Shown: one piece after another, positions 1 through 8,232 of the stretch | Layout: each line of letters starts with the position of its first letter | Numbering within the stretch: position 1 is the stretch's first letter | Origin: Allobogoriella alba | GTDB lineage: Bacteria > Actinomycetota > Actinomycetes > Actinomycetales > Actinomycetaceae | DNA length: 64,000 bases | Reading direction: 5' to 3' | NCBI RefSeq assembly: GCF_042665525.1 | Contig: NZ_JBHTCQ010000004.1 | Location: 299,253 to 363,252 of the forward strand | Position numbers and translations under genes: made by a program | The notes under the pieces: model-generated | What the model saw: the letters and a program-made list of their open reading frames with translations, nothing else | Databases searched by the model: none | Told to the model about the DNA's origin: nothing

Positions 1-885
1 GTCCGCATCGTGCTCGCCCGGCTCCCCGTGGGGGCCCCGGTCGTCGAGGACGGCTGGGCGTTCGTCACCGACCGGCGGGGACATGCCGTGACCATCGGGA
101 GCCCGCCGCGCCGACGCAGCTGGGACGGCGGCGGGATGCACACCCCGAACCGGGTCGCCGGGACCGTGGCCGGCGAGCCGGTGGAACGGATCTACTACGC
201 CGGACAGCCGGCGGGGCGCACCGGCCTCGGCCGCAACCGGTACGCGATCGGCGCTCTCGTGCGGGACGCCGAGACGTGGCGACGGTACGACCACCCGGTC
301 CTGGAGGGGGACGCCCGGCGGCCGAGCGCGTTCGAGCCCTACGTGCTGTGCACCGACGGCCGCTGGCGGATGTGGTACCTCTCTGCGCCGGGCGAGGTCG
401 AGCCCGGCGAGCGGCCGGACTACGAGCTGCGGTACACCGAGAGCGACGACGGACTGCGGTGGGAGCCCGCCGAGACGTTCTCCTCGACCGCCGAGGGGTA
501 CTTCGACAACACGGTGGTGCGGACACCGGCGGGCTGGCGGATGGTGCTGGCCCGTGGGACCAACCTCCACGGCACCGAGCCGTACCCCGCACAGGGCCTG
601 TGGCTGACCGAGGCGGGCGACCTGCCGGGCGGCCGTGCCGCGTGGGGCGGCATCGACCGGCTCCTCGACACCGATGCCTCGCCGACGCCGTGGTACGCCG
701 CCGGCCTGTGCGGCCCGGCGGTCGTCCTGGACGGCGAGGACACGATGCACGTCTTCGCCACCGGGACCTACGCGCGGACGTCCTGGTGGCGGACGAGCCT
801 GTCCCGTCTGCGGCGGGGCCGGCGGCCGCCGCCACCGTCGCCGTTCTACCTCGCCACGGGTCGGTTGACGTTCACGCGCGCCTGA
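1..885 (+). CDS. Five-bladed-propeller glycoside hydrolase-like protein (5' end outside window)
   Basis: The frame is open from the first base, so the N terminus probably lies upstream; a GTG at 10 is only an internal candidate. About 294 residues are visible. Repeated blade-like segments can be seen (IYYAGQP, WRMWYLSAP, LRYTESDDGLRWEP, FDNTVVRTPAGWRM), the pattern of GH43/GH130-like five-bladed beta-propellers that read out sugar-processing enzymes or carbohydrate-binding proteins. There is no signal peptide in the visible part. The C terminus ends in a basic, proline-rich tail and a last blade strand. Substrate and catalytic residues cannot be assigned. The stop lies 11 bp from the stop of the convergent GAP-family gene. 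Confidence 0.6.
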   Translation, partial: VRIVLARLPVGAPVVEDGWAFVTDRRGHAVTIGSPPRRRSWDGGGMHTPNRVAGTVAGEPVERIYYAGQPAGRTGLGRNRYAIGALVRDAETWRRYDHPVLEGDARRPSAFEPYVLCTDGRWRMWYLSAPGEVEPGERPDYELRYTESDDGLRWEPAETFSSTAEGYFDNTVVRTPAGWRMVLARGTNLHGTEPYPAQGLWLTEAGDLPGGRAAWGGIDRLLDTDASPTPWYAAGLCGPAVVLDGEDTMHVFATGTYARTSWWRTSLSRLRRGRRPPPPSPFYLATGRLTFTRA

Positions 886-896
886 CGAGGGCCCCG

Positions 897-1640
897 TCAG
901 CCTCCCGAGCCGCCCAGCTGGTCCAGGAACTCGCTCACCCCGCCGAACTGCCCGAGGCCCTCGCGGAGGATCAGGAATCCGAGGATGGCGACGATCCACG
1001 GCATCCAGTCGCCCGCCGACTTCATCAACCAGGCGTTCACCCGCACCAGAAGCGGCTCGACAAGGCGATGCGCAACCATCCTGAGGCCGAGCAGCACGAG
1101 TGCCGGGGCCAGCATGAGCAGGCAGTAGGCCGCCATGAGGCCCACGTGCGTGACCGGCGCGAGGTCGGCGTCCGTCATGATCCCGATCGCGATGAGGTAC
1201 GGCAGCAGGGTGGCGACCTCGATCGTGGTCGCGGTCAGGGCCAGCGCCATCAGTGGTCGCGCCGACCCGTGCTCGGCGCTCATGACGCGCTCGCGCCACC
1301 GCATGAGACGCCCGCCGGAGCCCTCCCCGGCGGCCTTGCGACGCCGGTCCATCGGAAAGCTGACCGCGATGAGCGCGGCGCCGACGACCACGAGGACCAT
1401 GGCACCGGCGTCGGTGGCGAGCCACGCCTGGACGTCGGCCAGGAACAGCCGCGCACCGGCCGACAGCACCAGGCCCACCACGAAGTAGAAGACGCCCACG
1501 GTCCCGAGGTAGACGAGCAGGCGGCCGGGCCGCGGACGTCCGGCGGCCAGCAACAGCCAGATCGGGATGAGCAGCGTGCCGAAGCTCGTCGAGTCTGCGA
1601 GTGCGAGCAGCGCCAGCATCCCGAGGGTCGCGATCTCCAT
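897..1640 (-). CDS. GAP-family polytopic membrane protein (Sap-like)
   Basis: A 247-aa integral membrane protein with about six hydrophobic helices, starting with a helix carrying an ADSTSFGTL motif right after the start. The length and layout match the GAP family (called Sap, sulfolipid-1-addressing protein, in mycobacteria), which is thought to help lipid or glycolipid export across the cytoplasmic membrane. The ATG is preceded by a GAGG ribosome site. The frame stays open upstream, but the hydrophobic N terminus and the divergent kinase gene fix this start. It is divergent from the sensor kinase gene, so the two-component system might control it; that is inference from position only. Confidence 0.7.
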   Translation of the reverse strand: MEIATLGMLALLALADSTSFGTLLIPIWLLLAAGRPRPGRLLVYLGTVGVFYFVVGLVLSAGARLFLADVQAWLATDAGAMVLVVVGAALIAVSFPMDRRRKAAGEGSGGRLMRWRERVMSAEHGSARPLMALALTATTIEVATLLPYLIAIGIMTDADLAPVTHVGLMAAYCLLMLAPALVLLGLRMVAHRLVEPLLVRVNAWLMKSAGDWMPWIVAILGFLILREGLGQFGGVSEFLDQLGGSGG

Positions 1641-1757
1641 GCCACCACCCTCGCGCGGGACGCGCGGGCACACGTCCGGCGGACGGCGGACCCGGTGGAC
1701 CGGCGCGTACATCCTTCGACCTACCCGCGTCCGCGCCGAGTGTGCTGGGATCGCGTC

Positions 1758-3038
1758 ATGGCACGGCCGGGACAGCAGCGGGCCGCGGCGGAGGAACACG
1801 TCCCCGTCGCGATCGACGACTGGGTGCTGCCGAGCCTGCCCTACCGTTCGGTGCGCGGCGACGTCGTCATGGCCCTGGGCATCCTGCTCATCGGCGTCAT
1901 GGTGGCGGTCACCGGCTTCGGGCGCGGCCCGGCCCCCGAGGGAGGCCCTCTGGTGCCGCTGCTGGCGGCCGTGGTGGCCGCGTCGTCCCTGCTGGCCAAG
2001 CGGCGGTGGCCGGTGGTGGCGTGCGTCGGCTGCGGGGCCGCGCTGGTGGGCGAGACAGCCCTCGTCGGCGCCGGGCTCAACCTCGCGCTGCTCATCGCGC
2101 TCTTCGACGCCCTCTACGCCGCCGCGCTCGTGGGCAGGCCGTGGGAGCGGCGCACGATCCTGGTTGGGTGCACCGTCGCCGGAGCGGTCCTCGTGGCCTC
2201 GAGCCGGGGAGACGCGGACGACCGGATCCAGGTGGTGCTCTCCCTGGTGGCCCTGCTCGGCTCGCCACTGTTCATCGGCACGGCCAGCCGGCAGCGCGAG
2301 GAGCTGATCCAGGCCGAGAAGGCCCGTGCGGCGGCGGAACGTCAACGGGCGGACGCCGTGCTGCGCGCGGCGACGGCGGAGAGGGAGCGGGCCGTCCGGT
2401 CCGAGCGCGCGACGCTCGCCCGAGACCTGCATGACGCCGTGGCGGCCCACCTCTCGGCGATCGCGCTGCAGTCGGCGGCCACCTCGCGCGCGTCGGGCGA
2501 CACCGCGTCGGCGATGCGGGCGGTGCGCGAGTCGAGCCTGGAGGCCCTCGCCGAGCTCCGCCAGCTCATCGACGTCCTCAACGCCGAGGATCCCGGCGAC
2601 CTGCCGCTCAAGGTCCCGCCGGGGATCGAGGAGACCGGCATCCTGCGTGGCGATGCCGAACGGCTCGGCGTCGCGCTCGAGCTCGAGGTGGACGCGCCGC
2701 GGGAGGACCTCACCACGGCGACCTCGCACGTCCTCATGCGGATCGCGCGGGAGGCCGTGGTGAACGCCGCCCGGCACGCACCCGGTGCCCCGCTCCGCCT
2801 CACCGTCCGCGCCGAGGACGAGGGCGTCCTGCTGACGGCAAGCAACCCACTGCCGGACGAACGCCCGGCTGCGGATCCCTCGAGCCCGCAGGACACGTCC
2901 GGCGGCCTCGGCACCGTCATCATGACCGAGCAGGCCGCCGCGGTCGGCGGCCGGTGCGACGCCGGACCGTCCGACGACGGGACGTGGGTCGTCCGTGCGA
3001 CCGTGCCTCGCCACCGGTCCCCGGTGGTGCCGTCGTGA
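1758..3038 (+). CDS. NarL/DesK-type sensor histidine kinase
   Basis: 426 aa. Residues about 35-170 hold several membrane helices with no clear extracytoplasmic domain. A coiled-coil linker (about 180-215, rich in Glu, Arg and Ala) leads to a HisKA_3 dimerisation domain with the motif RDLHDAVAAHLS, so the phosphorylated residue is His225. The C terminus is a GHKL ATPase with an N-box-like AREAVVNAARHA and a GGLGT glycine box. It should autophosphorylate in response to a membrane or envelope signal and pass phosphate to the next gene product, whose GTG start overlaps this stop codon by 4 bp. The trigger is not visible from sequence. Confidence 0.9.
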   Translation: MARPGQQRAAAEEHVPVAIDDWVLPSLPYRSVRGDVVMALGILLIGVMVAVTGFGRGPAPEGGPLVPLLAAVVAASSLLAKRRWPVVACVGCGAALVGETALVGAGLNLALLIALFDALYAAALVGRPWERRTILVGCTVAGAVLVASSRGDADDRIQVVLSLVALLGSPLFIGTASRQREELIQAEKARAAAERQRADAVLRAATAERERAVRSERATLARDLHDAVAAHLSAIALQSAATSRASGDTASAMRAVRESSLEALAELRQLIDVLNAEDPGDLPLKVPPGIEETGILRGDAERLGVALELEVDAPREDLTTATSHVLMRIAREAVVNAARHAPGAPLRLTVRAEDEGVLLTASNPLPDERPAADPSSPQDTSGGLGTVIMTEQAAAVGGRCDAGPSDDGTWVVRATVPRHRSPVVPS

Positions 3039-3682
3039 GCCCGATCCGGGTGGTCATCGCCGACGACCACGCCGCCGTGCGCGCCGGGCTGGGGGCCGTG
3101 CTGGCCGCCGACGACGGGATCACGGTGGTGGGCGAGGCCGCGGACGGCCGGTCCGCCGTCGTGCAGGCCCGCTCGTTGCGGCCGGACGTGGTCCTCATGG
3201 ACATGCGCATGCCGGGTGTGGACGGCGTCCAGGCGACCGCGGAGATCGTCGAGGGACGGCTCGCGGCGGTCCTGGTGCTGACGACGTTCGACATCGACGA
3301 GTACGTCGACGGCGCTCTGGAGGCCGGTGCGGCGGGCTACCTGATCAAGTCGGTCGAGCCGGAGGACCTGGTCGCGGCCGTGCGCCGGGTGGCCAGCGGC
3401 GACGGCGTGCTCGCCCCCGAGGTGACCGCCCGGGTCCTCGAACGGTTCCGGGAGCGGCGCCGCGAGGGTCCGCCGTCGCCGCCGCCGTCCCTCGAGGAGC
3501 TGACCACCCGCGAACGTGAGGTGCTCGCCGGGCTCGGTCGCGGCCTGTCGAACGCGCAGCTCGCCGAGGAGCTCGGCATCTCCGAGGCGACGGCCAAGAC
3601 CCACGTCTCCCGGGTGCTGGCGAAACTGAACCTGCCCACCCGGATGCGCGCCGCCGTCGTCGCCCGCGACGCGGGGCTCTAG
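3035..3682 (+). CDS. NarL/LuxR-family response regulator
   Basis: 215 aa with the standard two-domain layout. The receiver domain (1 to about 125) has the acidic pair DD at residues 10-11, the phosphoacceptor Asp56 in VVLMDMRMPG, a TTF switch region and the conserved Lys in GYLIKS. The C-terminal LuxR-type HTH (about 148-210) carries TTREREVLAGLGRGLSNAQL followed by a recognition helix ending SEATAKTHVSRVL. The GTG start overlaps the kinase stop (GTGA), so the two proteins are translationally coupled as a cognate pair. Targets are unknown; the divergent GAP-family gene is the nearest candidate. Confidence 0.93.
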   Translation: MSPIRVVIADDHAAVRAGLGAVLAADDGITVVGEAADGRSAVVQARSLRPDVVLMDMRMPGVDGVQATAEIVEGRLAAVLVLTTFDIDEYVDGALEAGAAGYLIKSVEPEDLVAAVRRVASGDGVLAPEVTARVLERFRERRREGPPSPPPSLEELTTREREVLAGLGRGLSNAQLAEELGISEATAKTHVSRVLAKLNLPTRMRAAVVARDAGL

Positions 3683-3744
3683 TGCACGAGATCGACCAGT
3701 CGGCACATCACTGACGAGCCAGTCACGTGCGCGTCAGAGGTGCA

Positions 3745-3750
3745 TAGGCT
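3745..3750 (+). promoter_or_regulatory. -10 box (TAGGCT) for a leaderless 63-aa gene
   Basis: TAGGCT matches the actinobacterial TANNNT -10 pattern and ends 6 bases before the ATG of the following small ORF, the spacing expected when transcription starts at the start codon itself. No ribosome site is present in the gap. No convincing -35 box is seen. Confidence 0.4.
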
Positions 3751-3756
3751 TTCGTT

Positions 3757-3948
3757 ATGGACGGACGCATCGTTGACGAGCGCGACACGCAGTGGGAAGC
3801 GACTGCGGCCGCCTATCGCGTCGCGATCCACCGGACAAACGGAGAGATCACAACCCACGAGTTCGATTCCTCCGATCTCGCGGACGTGCTCGTTTGGTCT
3901 AGGCATACGGCAGGCGACAACCGCTACAGCGTTGCAGCTGTGGTTTGA
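3757..3948 (+). CDS. Small hypothetical protein (63 aa)
   Basis: A 63-aa soluble, acidic protein that I do not recognise. It contains the stretches AYRVAIHRTNG and FDSSDLADVLVWSRHT and ends in a short hydrophobic SVAAVV tail. The pattern of strand, turn, strand then an amphipathic helix could be a small alpha/beta fold. Support for it being real is the TAGGCT -10 box 6 bases upstream, ordinary amino-acid composition and no competing frame. Its codons are clearly less GC-rich at third positions than its neighbours, as in the nearby HxlR/DUF1761 pair, which suggests recent acquisition of this patch. Confidence 0.5.
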   Translation: MDGRIVDERDTQWEATAAAYRVAIHRTNGEITTHEFDSSDLADVLVWSRHTAGDNRYSVAAVV

Positions 3949-4162
3949 GGGACAGACCGAGGGGTAGGAGTCGTCTACCTCACGCCTCCACCACTCAGCT
4001 AGCCGAGAGGCATCGACCGGTTGGCGTACCGCGATACTTCCCACTCAAGATCCGTCGATCGGCGAGTCCTACGCGTTGATGGGTCGCTTGGTGCTACACA
4101 TCCTTGCCGCGGAAGACCTGCCCTCCCCCCTTCACCCGAGCACCCGGCGTGTCATCAACGTC

Positions 4163-4801
4163 CTACCCCGCAACAGCCAGGCGGAGGACGTCCGCATCTC
4201 CGAGAAGGTCTCCGGATGCGACGGCCTGGTCCACGGAAAGGGCACCGGTTACGAGGGAGACGACCGTGTCCGGCGCGGCCTTCAGGACGGTCCGCGGCCG
4301 CTCGTCGGTTCCGATTCCTGCACTCGGACCGTCCCCGTCGATACGAAGAACGATGAGCAGGTCCTCCACCTCGAAGCCGATCTCCACGGGAGGCACTGCG
4401 GTCCTGCCTCGGAGCATGGCTGGCAGGGCGAGCGTCAGCCATCGCGGCCGGAACGCGTCGTCACCCCGCCCCGCCGCCAGCAGCGGAGCGCCCCACCGTC
4501 CGAGCCCCTCCATCGGCTCCCTGAGCTCTTCGCCCCAGGGTGTCAGTCCGTAGAGGACTCCCGTGTCTCCCAGTCGACGTTCGACCACTCCGGCTGACTC
4601 CAGCGTCCGGAGGCGCTCGGCCAGGAGGTTGCTCGCCACGCCAGGGAGGGACGACTTCAACTCGCTGTACCGCAGCGGCCCGGGCAGCAGCTCGCGCACG
4701 ATCAGGAGATTCCAGCGATCTCCCACGACGTCGAGGGCCCGTGCCAGACCGCAGAACTGACCGTAGGAGCGCCCGACTGAGGTTTTTACGTTCTCAACCA
4801 T
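4163..4801 (-). CDS. HxlR-family winged-helix regulator with C-terminal extension
   Basis: 212 aa. Residues about 15-100 form an HxlR winged helix: DVVGDRWNLLIVRELLPG, then RYSELKSSLPGVASNLLAER as the recognition helix and RRLGDTGVLYGLTPWGEEL as the wing. Residues about 120-212 form a second domain resembling the SCP2-like sterol/lipid-binding extension found in many long HxlR proteins, so it may sense a hydrophobic ligand. There is no conserved N-terminal Cys pair to suggest redox sensing. The frame continues upstream, but this ATG sits inside a palindrome cluster with a TATTAT -10-like element just before it, giving a very short or absent leader. It is divergent from the DUF1761 gene, its likely target. 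Confidence 0.85.
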   Translation of the reverse strand: MVENVKTSVGRSYGQFCGLARALDVVGDRWNLLIVRELLPGPLRYSELKSSLPGVASNLLAERLRTLESAGVVERRLGDTGVLYGLTPWGEELREPMEGLGRWGAPLLAAGRGDDAFRPRWLTLALPAMLRGRTAVPPVEIGFEVEDLLIVLRIDGDGPSAGIGTDERPRTVLKAAPDTVVSLVTGALSVDQAVASGDLLGDADVLRLAVAG

Positions 4802-4818
4802 GGTTGATAATATCAACC
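4794..4818. promoter_or_regulatory. Nested palindromic operator between HxlR gene and DUF1761 gene
   Basis: Three TCAACC half-sites lie in a row in alternating orientation. They form a perfect 14-bp palindrome (4794-4807) and a perfect 8+1+8 bp palindrome (4802-4818) sharing the middle half-site. The second encloses the only strongly AT-rich hexamers here (GATAAT on +, TATTAT on -), so bound protein would block both -10 elements. It also covers the regulator's own start codon. I infer HxlR autorepression and control of the divergent gene. Confidence 0.65.
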
Positions 4819-4882
4819 GCACACTCAGGAAGCCACACATCGCACGGCCCTGAATTGAATCGGGGCAAGAAAGGGCTGCGCA

Positions 4883-5290
4883 ATGGAGATCAGCTGGTTC
4901 GGTGCCGCGATCGCGTTCGTAGCGGGCATGGTCGTGGCGTTCATCTGGTACCAGAAGGGCCCCATCGCGAACGCCTGGGAGCGGCTGACGGGCGTGACGC
5001 CGGAACGCTCGCGACCGGCACGCACGAGGAACATGACCCAGTTGGCCATCGCGAACCTCGTGACCGCCGTCGGCCTCGCTGCGGGAATCTCGATCGTGTC
5101 GGAGGCTACCGGCGACGACTCCGCAGGGCTGGCACTGCTGGTCGGCTCCGCCGCGTGGCTGACTCTGTCGGCCACCACGCTCTTGCAACACAACGCCTTC
5201 GAGCTGAAGCCCGCGAAGCTGACCATCATCAACGCCGGCTACCAGCTCGCCATGTTTCTGGCGATGTCACTCGTGATCGGGCTGCTGTAG
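4883..5290 (+). CDS. DUF1761 membrane protein
   Basis: 135 aa with four predicted membrane helices (about 5-22, 52-72, 80-98, 113-134), the length and layout of the DUF1761 family. The first helix ends in FIWYQKGP, close to the family's conserved WY motif. Its molecular role is not known. An AAAGG ribosome site lies about 8 bases before the ATG, with a leader of about 60-70 bases back to the shared operator. Being divergent from an HxlR regulator suggests induction by that regulator's ligand. Codon usage is less extreme than in the backbone genes. Confidence 0.8.
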   Translation: MEISWFGAAIAFVAGMVVAFIWYQKGPIANAWERLTGVTPERSRPARTRNMTQLAIANLVTAVGLAAGISIVSEATGDDSAGLALLVGSAAWLTLSATTLLQHNAFELKPAKLTIINAGYQLAMFLAMSLVIGLL

Positions 5291-5312
5291 CCCCGTGCGC
5301 AGGCGTATCGGC

Positions 5313-5342
5313 GTTGATCGCCTTGCCGTTGATCGCCTGGCC
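5313..5342. repeat. Tandem 15-bp duplication
   Basis: GTTGATCGCCTTGCC is followed directly by a copy differing at one base (T to G). It lies in the gap between the convergent DUF1761 and SpoU methyltransferase genes and looks like replication slippage. No function is evident. Confidence 0.75.
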
Positions 5343-5426
5343 AATGCCTCGACGCATGAATCGTTCGTGAGAGATTCTCGGCCTGGTCGGGCGTCAGGTC
5401 TGAAACCGTACGCGCCGGCTGGCTAC

Positions 5427-6293
5427 CTACCGCGTCGCGTAGAACGCGACGGCCGATGCGGCCGCGACGTTGAGCGAGTCGACGCCGTGCATCATCGGGA
5501 TCGTCACCCGACGGTCGAGCACGCGGTCCGTCTTGGCCATCAGGCCATGCCCCTCGCTGCCGAGGACCAGCGCCAGGTCCTCGTGCTTCTCGGCCACCAG
5601 GTCGTCTAGGCTGATCGCCCCTTCGCCGAGCGTCAGCCCGGCGACCACATATCCGGCATCCTTGAGTTGCTGCGCGTTTGCCGGCCAGCTCTCGGTGCGC
5701 GTCCATGGGACCTGGAAGACCGCACCCATGGAGACACGCACGCTGCGTCGGTAGAGCGGGTCGGCACACGTCGGGGTCACCAGGATCGCGTCGACCCCCA
5801 TCGCCGCGGCTGACCTGAAGCACGCGCCGACGTTCGTATGGTCCACCAAGCCCTCGAGCACCGCGATCCGCGATCGTCGCCGCGTCTCTGAGGCAGGCTC
5901 GGGCTTCCCGTCCGCTTCCCCACGTGCTGAGGCCAGCAGGTCGGCCACTCCGTGCAGCGGCGGTCGGTGCATGGCGGCCAGCGCGCCACGGTGCAGATGG
6001 AACCCGGTGATGGCACGCAGCACCGGCTCCTCGGCCACGAAGACCGGCGTCTCACCGCCGTCCGGGGCTCCGCAGGCGGACTCGATCACCGGTGACATCG
6101 TCTCGAGCCACTTCTCGGCCATGAGGAAGGACCGCGGGCGGTGGCCCGCCGTGACCGCCCGGCGGATCACCTGGGTGCTCTCGGCGATGTACAGACCCTT
6201 CTCAGGCTCGTGCTTCGAGCGCAGCGCGACGTCGGTGAGGTTGGTGTAGTCGGCCACCCGTTCGTCGGCGGCGGTGGTGAGCGTGATGAGCAT
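5427..6293 (-). CDS. SpoU/TrmH-family RNA 2'-O-methyltransferase
   Basis: 288 aa. The C-terminal SPOUT domain shows the three family motifs: motif 1 around DHTNVGACFRSAAAMG (Asn for 2'-OH binding and Arg), motif 2 LALVLGSEGHGL and motif 3 IPMMHGVDSLNVAAASAVAFY near the C terminus, which together form the knotted SAM site. The N-terminal part (about 1-110) with EPEKGLYIAEST resembles the substrate-binding domain of 23S rRNA methyltransferases. It should use SAM to methylate a ribose in rRNA or tRNA; the nucleotide cannot be told from sequence. It follows the ABC exporter genes by 28 bp on the same strand and may be read through from them. Confidence 0.88.
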   Translation of the reverse strand: MLITLTTAADERVADYTNLTDVALRSKHEPEKGLYIAESTQVIRRAVTAGHRPRSFLMAEKWLETMSPVIESACGAPDGGETPVFVAEEPVLRAITGFHLHRGALAAMHRPPLHGVADLLASARGEADGKPEPASETRRRSRIAVLEGLVDHTNVGACFRSAAAMGVDAILVTPTCADPLYRRSVRVSMGAVFQVPWTRTESWPANAQQLKDAGYVVAGLTLGEGAISLDDLVAEKHEDLALVLGSEGHGLMAKTDRVLDRRVTIPMMHGVDSLNVAAASAVAFYATR

Positions 6294-6321
6294 GGCGGAC
6301 CGACGGTACCCCGCTACCTCA

Positions 6322-8232
6322 CTACCTCTCCTCGACCACTGGTGCGGCGAACTGCGCCCGGTACAACCGGGCGTAGGCGCCGTCGGCCGCGAGCAGCTGC
6401 TCGTGCGTGCCCTGCTCGACGATCCGGCCCCGCTCCATGACGAGGATGACGTCGGCGTCGCGGATGGTCGAGAGCCGGTGGGCGATGACGAAGCTCGTCC
6501 GTCCCTGCCGGAGCCGGTTCATGGCCTGCTGCACCAGGACCTCGGTCCGGGTGTCGACCGAGCTCGTGGCCTCGTCCAGGATGAGGATCTGGGGGTCCGA
6601 GAGGAACGCCCGGGCGATCGTGATGAGCTGCTTCTCGCCCGCGGAGACGCCGCCCCCTTCGTCGTCGATCACGGTCTCGTAGCCGTCCGGCAGCGAGTGG
6701 GCGAAGCGCTCCACGCCGGCCGCCTCGGCCGCGGCGCGGATCTCGGCCTCGGTGGCGCCGTCGCGCCCGAAGGCGATGTTCTCGGCGATGGTGCCCTGGA
6801 AGAGCCAGGTGTCCTGCAGCACCATGCCGATGGGCTCGCGCAGGTCCGCGCGGGTCATCTCGCGGGTGTCCACCCCGTCGAGGAGGATCCGCCCGCCGTC
6901 GATCTCGTAGAAGCGCATGACGAGGTTGACGAGGGTGGTCTTCCCGGCGCCAGTCGGCCCGACGACGGCGACCGTCTGGCCCGGCTCCACGCGCTGGGTC
7001 AGCCCGTCGATGAGCGGCACGTCCGGCGCGTACCGGAAGCTCACGTCCTCGAAGATCACCTCGCCGCGGATCGTCGCCGGGCGGCGTCCCGGATCGGGGT
7101 CCGGGCGCATCTCCTCCGCGTCCATGAGCTCGAAGATCCGCTCGGCGGAGGCGACGCCGGACTGGGCGAGGTTGGCCATCGAGGCCAGCTGGCCCAACGG
7201 CTGGCTGAACTGACGGGAGTACTGGATGAACGCCTGGACCTCACCGAGGGTGAGGGCGCCGGAGGCGACCCGCAGACCACCGACGACGGCGACCAGAACG
7301 TAGTTCAGGTTCGCCAGGACCTGCATCGCCGGCATGATCGTGCCGGAGATGAACTGGGCCTTGAAGCTGGCGCGGTAGAGCCGCTCGTTCTCCCTCGTGA
7401 ACGCCTCCGCGAAGGCGTCTTGGCTGTTGAAGGCGGTGACGACCTCGTGCCCGGTGAACGCCTCCTCGACCTGACCGCTGAGGTCTCCGGTGGCCCGCCA
7501 CTGCCCGACGAAGTGGGGCTGGGCGCGCTTGGCGATCAGCGCCGTCGCGACGGCGGACAACGGCACCGTCACCAGCGCGATCAGCGCGAGCTGCCAGGAG
7601 ATGTACACCATCATCCCGAGCACGCCGAGGACGGTCAGCACGGAGATGATCGCCTGCGACAGCGTCTGCTGAAGCGTCTGGGTGAGGTTGTCGATGTCGT
7701 TCGTGACACGGGAGAGGGTGTCGCCACGGGCCCTGCTGTCCAGGTGCGAGAGCGGCAGCCGGTCGATCTTCGCCTGGACGTCCCGCCGCAGCCGGTAGCC
7801 CACCCGCTGGATGACGCTCGCCAGGACGAATCCCTGCAGCCAAAGCAGGAGCGCGCTGCCGAGGTAGACGGCGAGGACCCCGAGCAGGATCCGTCCGAGC
7901 AGCGCGAAGTCGATGCCGACACCCGGCGTGACGTCCATGCCGGAGACCATGTCCGCGACCTGCCCCTGGCCGGCGGCACGGAGCGCCTCCACGGCCTCCG
8001 CCTGCGTGGTCCCGACCTGGAGCATCTGCCCGACGAAGCCGTTGAAGACCACGTTGGTCGCATCACCGAGCAGCTTGGGGGCGAGGACCTGGAGGAACAC
8101 CGCGCCGGCACCGAGCACGACGCAGGCCAGGAGCCACCGGCGCTCTCCGCGGAGATGTCCGACCAGGCGTCGCACGGTCGGGCCGAACTGCTTCGACCGC
8201 TGGTTCGGCGCGATCCCGGGCCCCATGCTCAT
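6322..8232 (-). CDS. ABC exporter half-transporter, catalytically competent subunit
   Basis: 636 aa: six-helix exporter membrane domain (about 30-345) fused to an ATPase domain (about 390-636). Walker A is GPTGAGKT (425-432), Walker B is ILILDE with catalytic Glu554, and the switch histidine is His585 in IAHR. The ABC signature is altered to VSAGE (529-533). The first extracellular loop (about 60-105) is unusually long. The ATG overlaps the partner's stop (ATGA). The two subunits clearly complement each other: this one supplies the good Walker/Glu/His set and the weak signature. Such heterodimers export lipids, drugs or peptides; the substrate here is unknown. Confidence 0.92.
   Translation of the reverse strand: MSMGPGIAPNQRSKQFGPTVRRLVGHLRGERRWLLACVVLGAGAVFLQVLAPKLLGDATNVVFNGFVGQMLQVGTTQAEAVEALRAAGQGQVADMVSGMDVTPGVGIDFALLGRILLGVLAVYLGSALLLWLQGFVLASVIQRVGYRLRRDVQAKIDRLPLSHLDSRARGDTLSRVTNDIDNLTQTLQQTLSQAIISVLTVLGVLGMMVYISWQLALIALVTVPLSAVATALIAKRAQPHFVGQWRATGDLSGQVEEAFTGHEVVTAFNSQDAFAEAFTRENERLYRASFKAQFISGTIMPAMQVLANLNYVLVAVVGGLRVASGALTLGEVQAFIQYSRQFSQPLGQLASMANLAQSGVASAERIFELMDAEEMRPDPDPGRRPATIRGEVIFEDVSFRYAPDVPLIDGLTQRVEPGQTVAVVGPTGAGKTTLVNLVMRFYEIDGGRILLDGVDTREMTRADLREPIGMVLQDTWLFQGTIAENIAFGRDGATEAEIRAAAEAAGVERFAHSLPDGYETVIDDEGGGVSAGEKQLITIARAFLSDPQILILDEATSSVDTRTEVLVQQAMNRLRQGRTSFVIAHRLSTIRDADVILVMERGRIVEQGTHEQLLAADGAYARLYRAQFAAPVVEER

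Noticed and set aside
276..1757. Long plus-strand extension ahead of the histidine kinase
   Set aside because: It crosses the propeller and GAP-family genes; kinase homology begins only after the ATG at 1758.
3708..3736. CTGACG/CGTCAG hairpin as terminator of the two-component operon
   Set aside because: Only a 6-bp stem with a 15-base loop and no T-tract.
3949..4162. Possible small RNA or tRNA in the gap after the 63-aa gene
   Set aside because: No cloverleaf, T-loop sequence, long stem or T-tract could be found.
4104..4597. Plus-strand frames opposite the HxlR gene
   Set aside because: No domain or ribosome site; the minus-strand winged-helix protein explains the region.
5313..5342. CRISPR-like repeat
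   Set aside because: Only two adjacent copies without spacers; no cas genes anywhere in the window.
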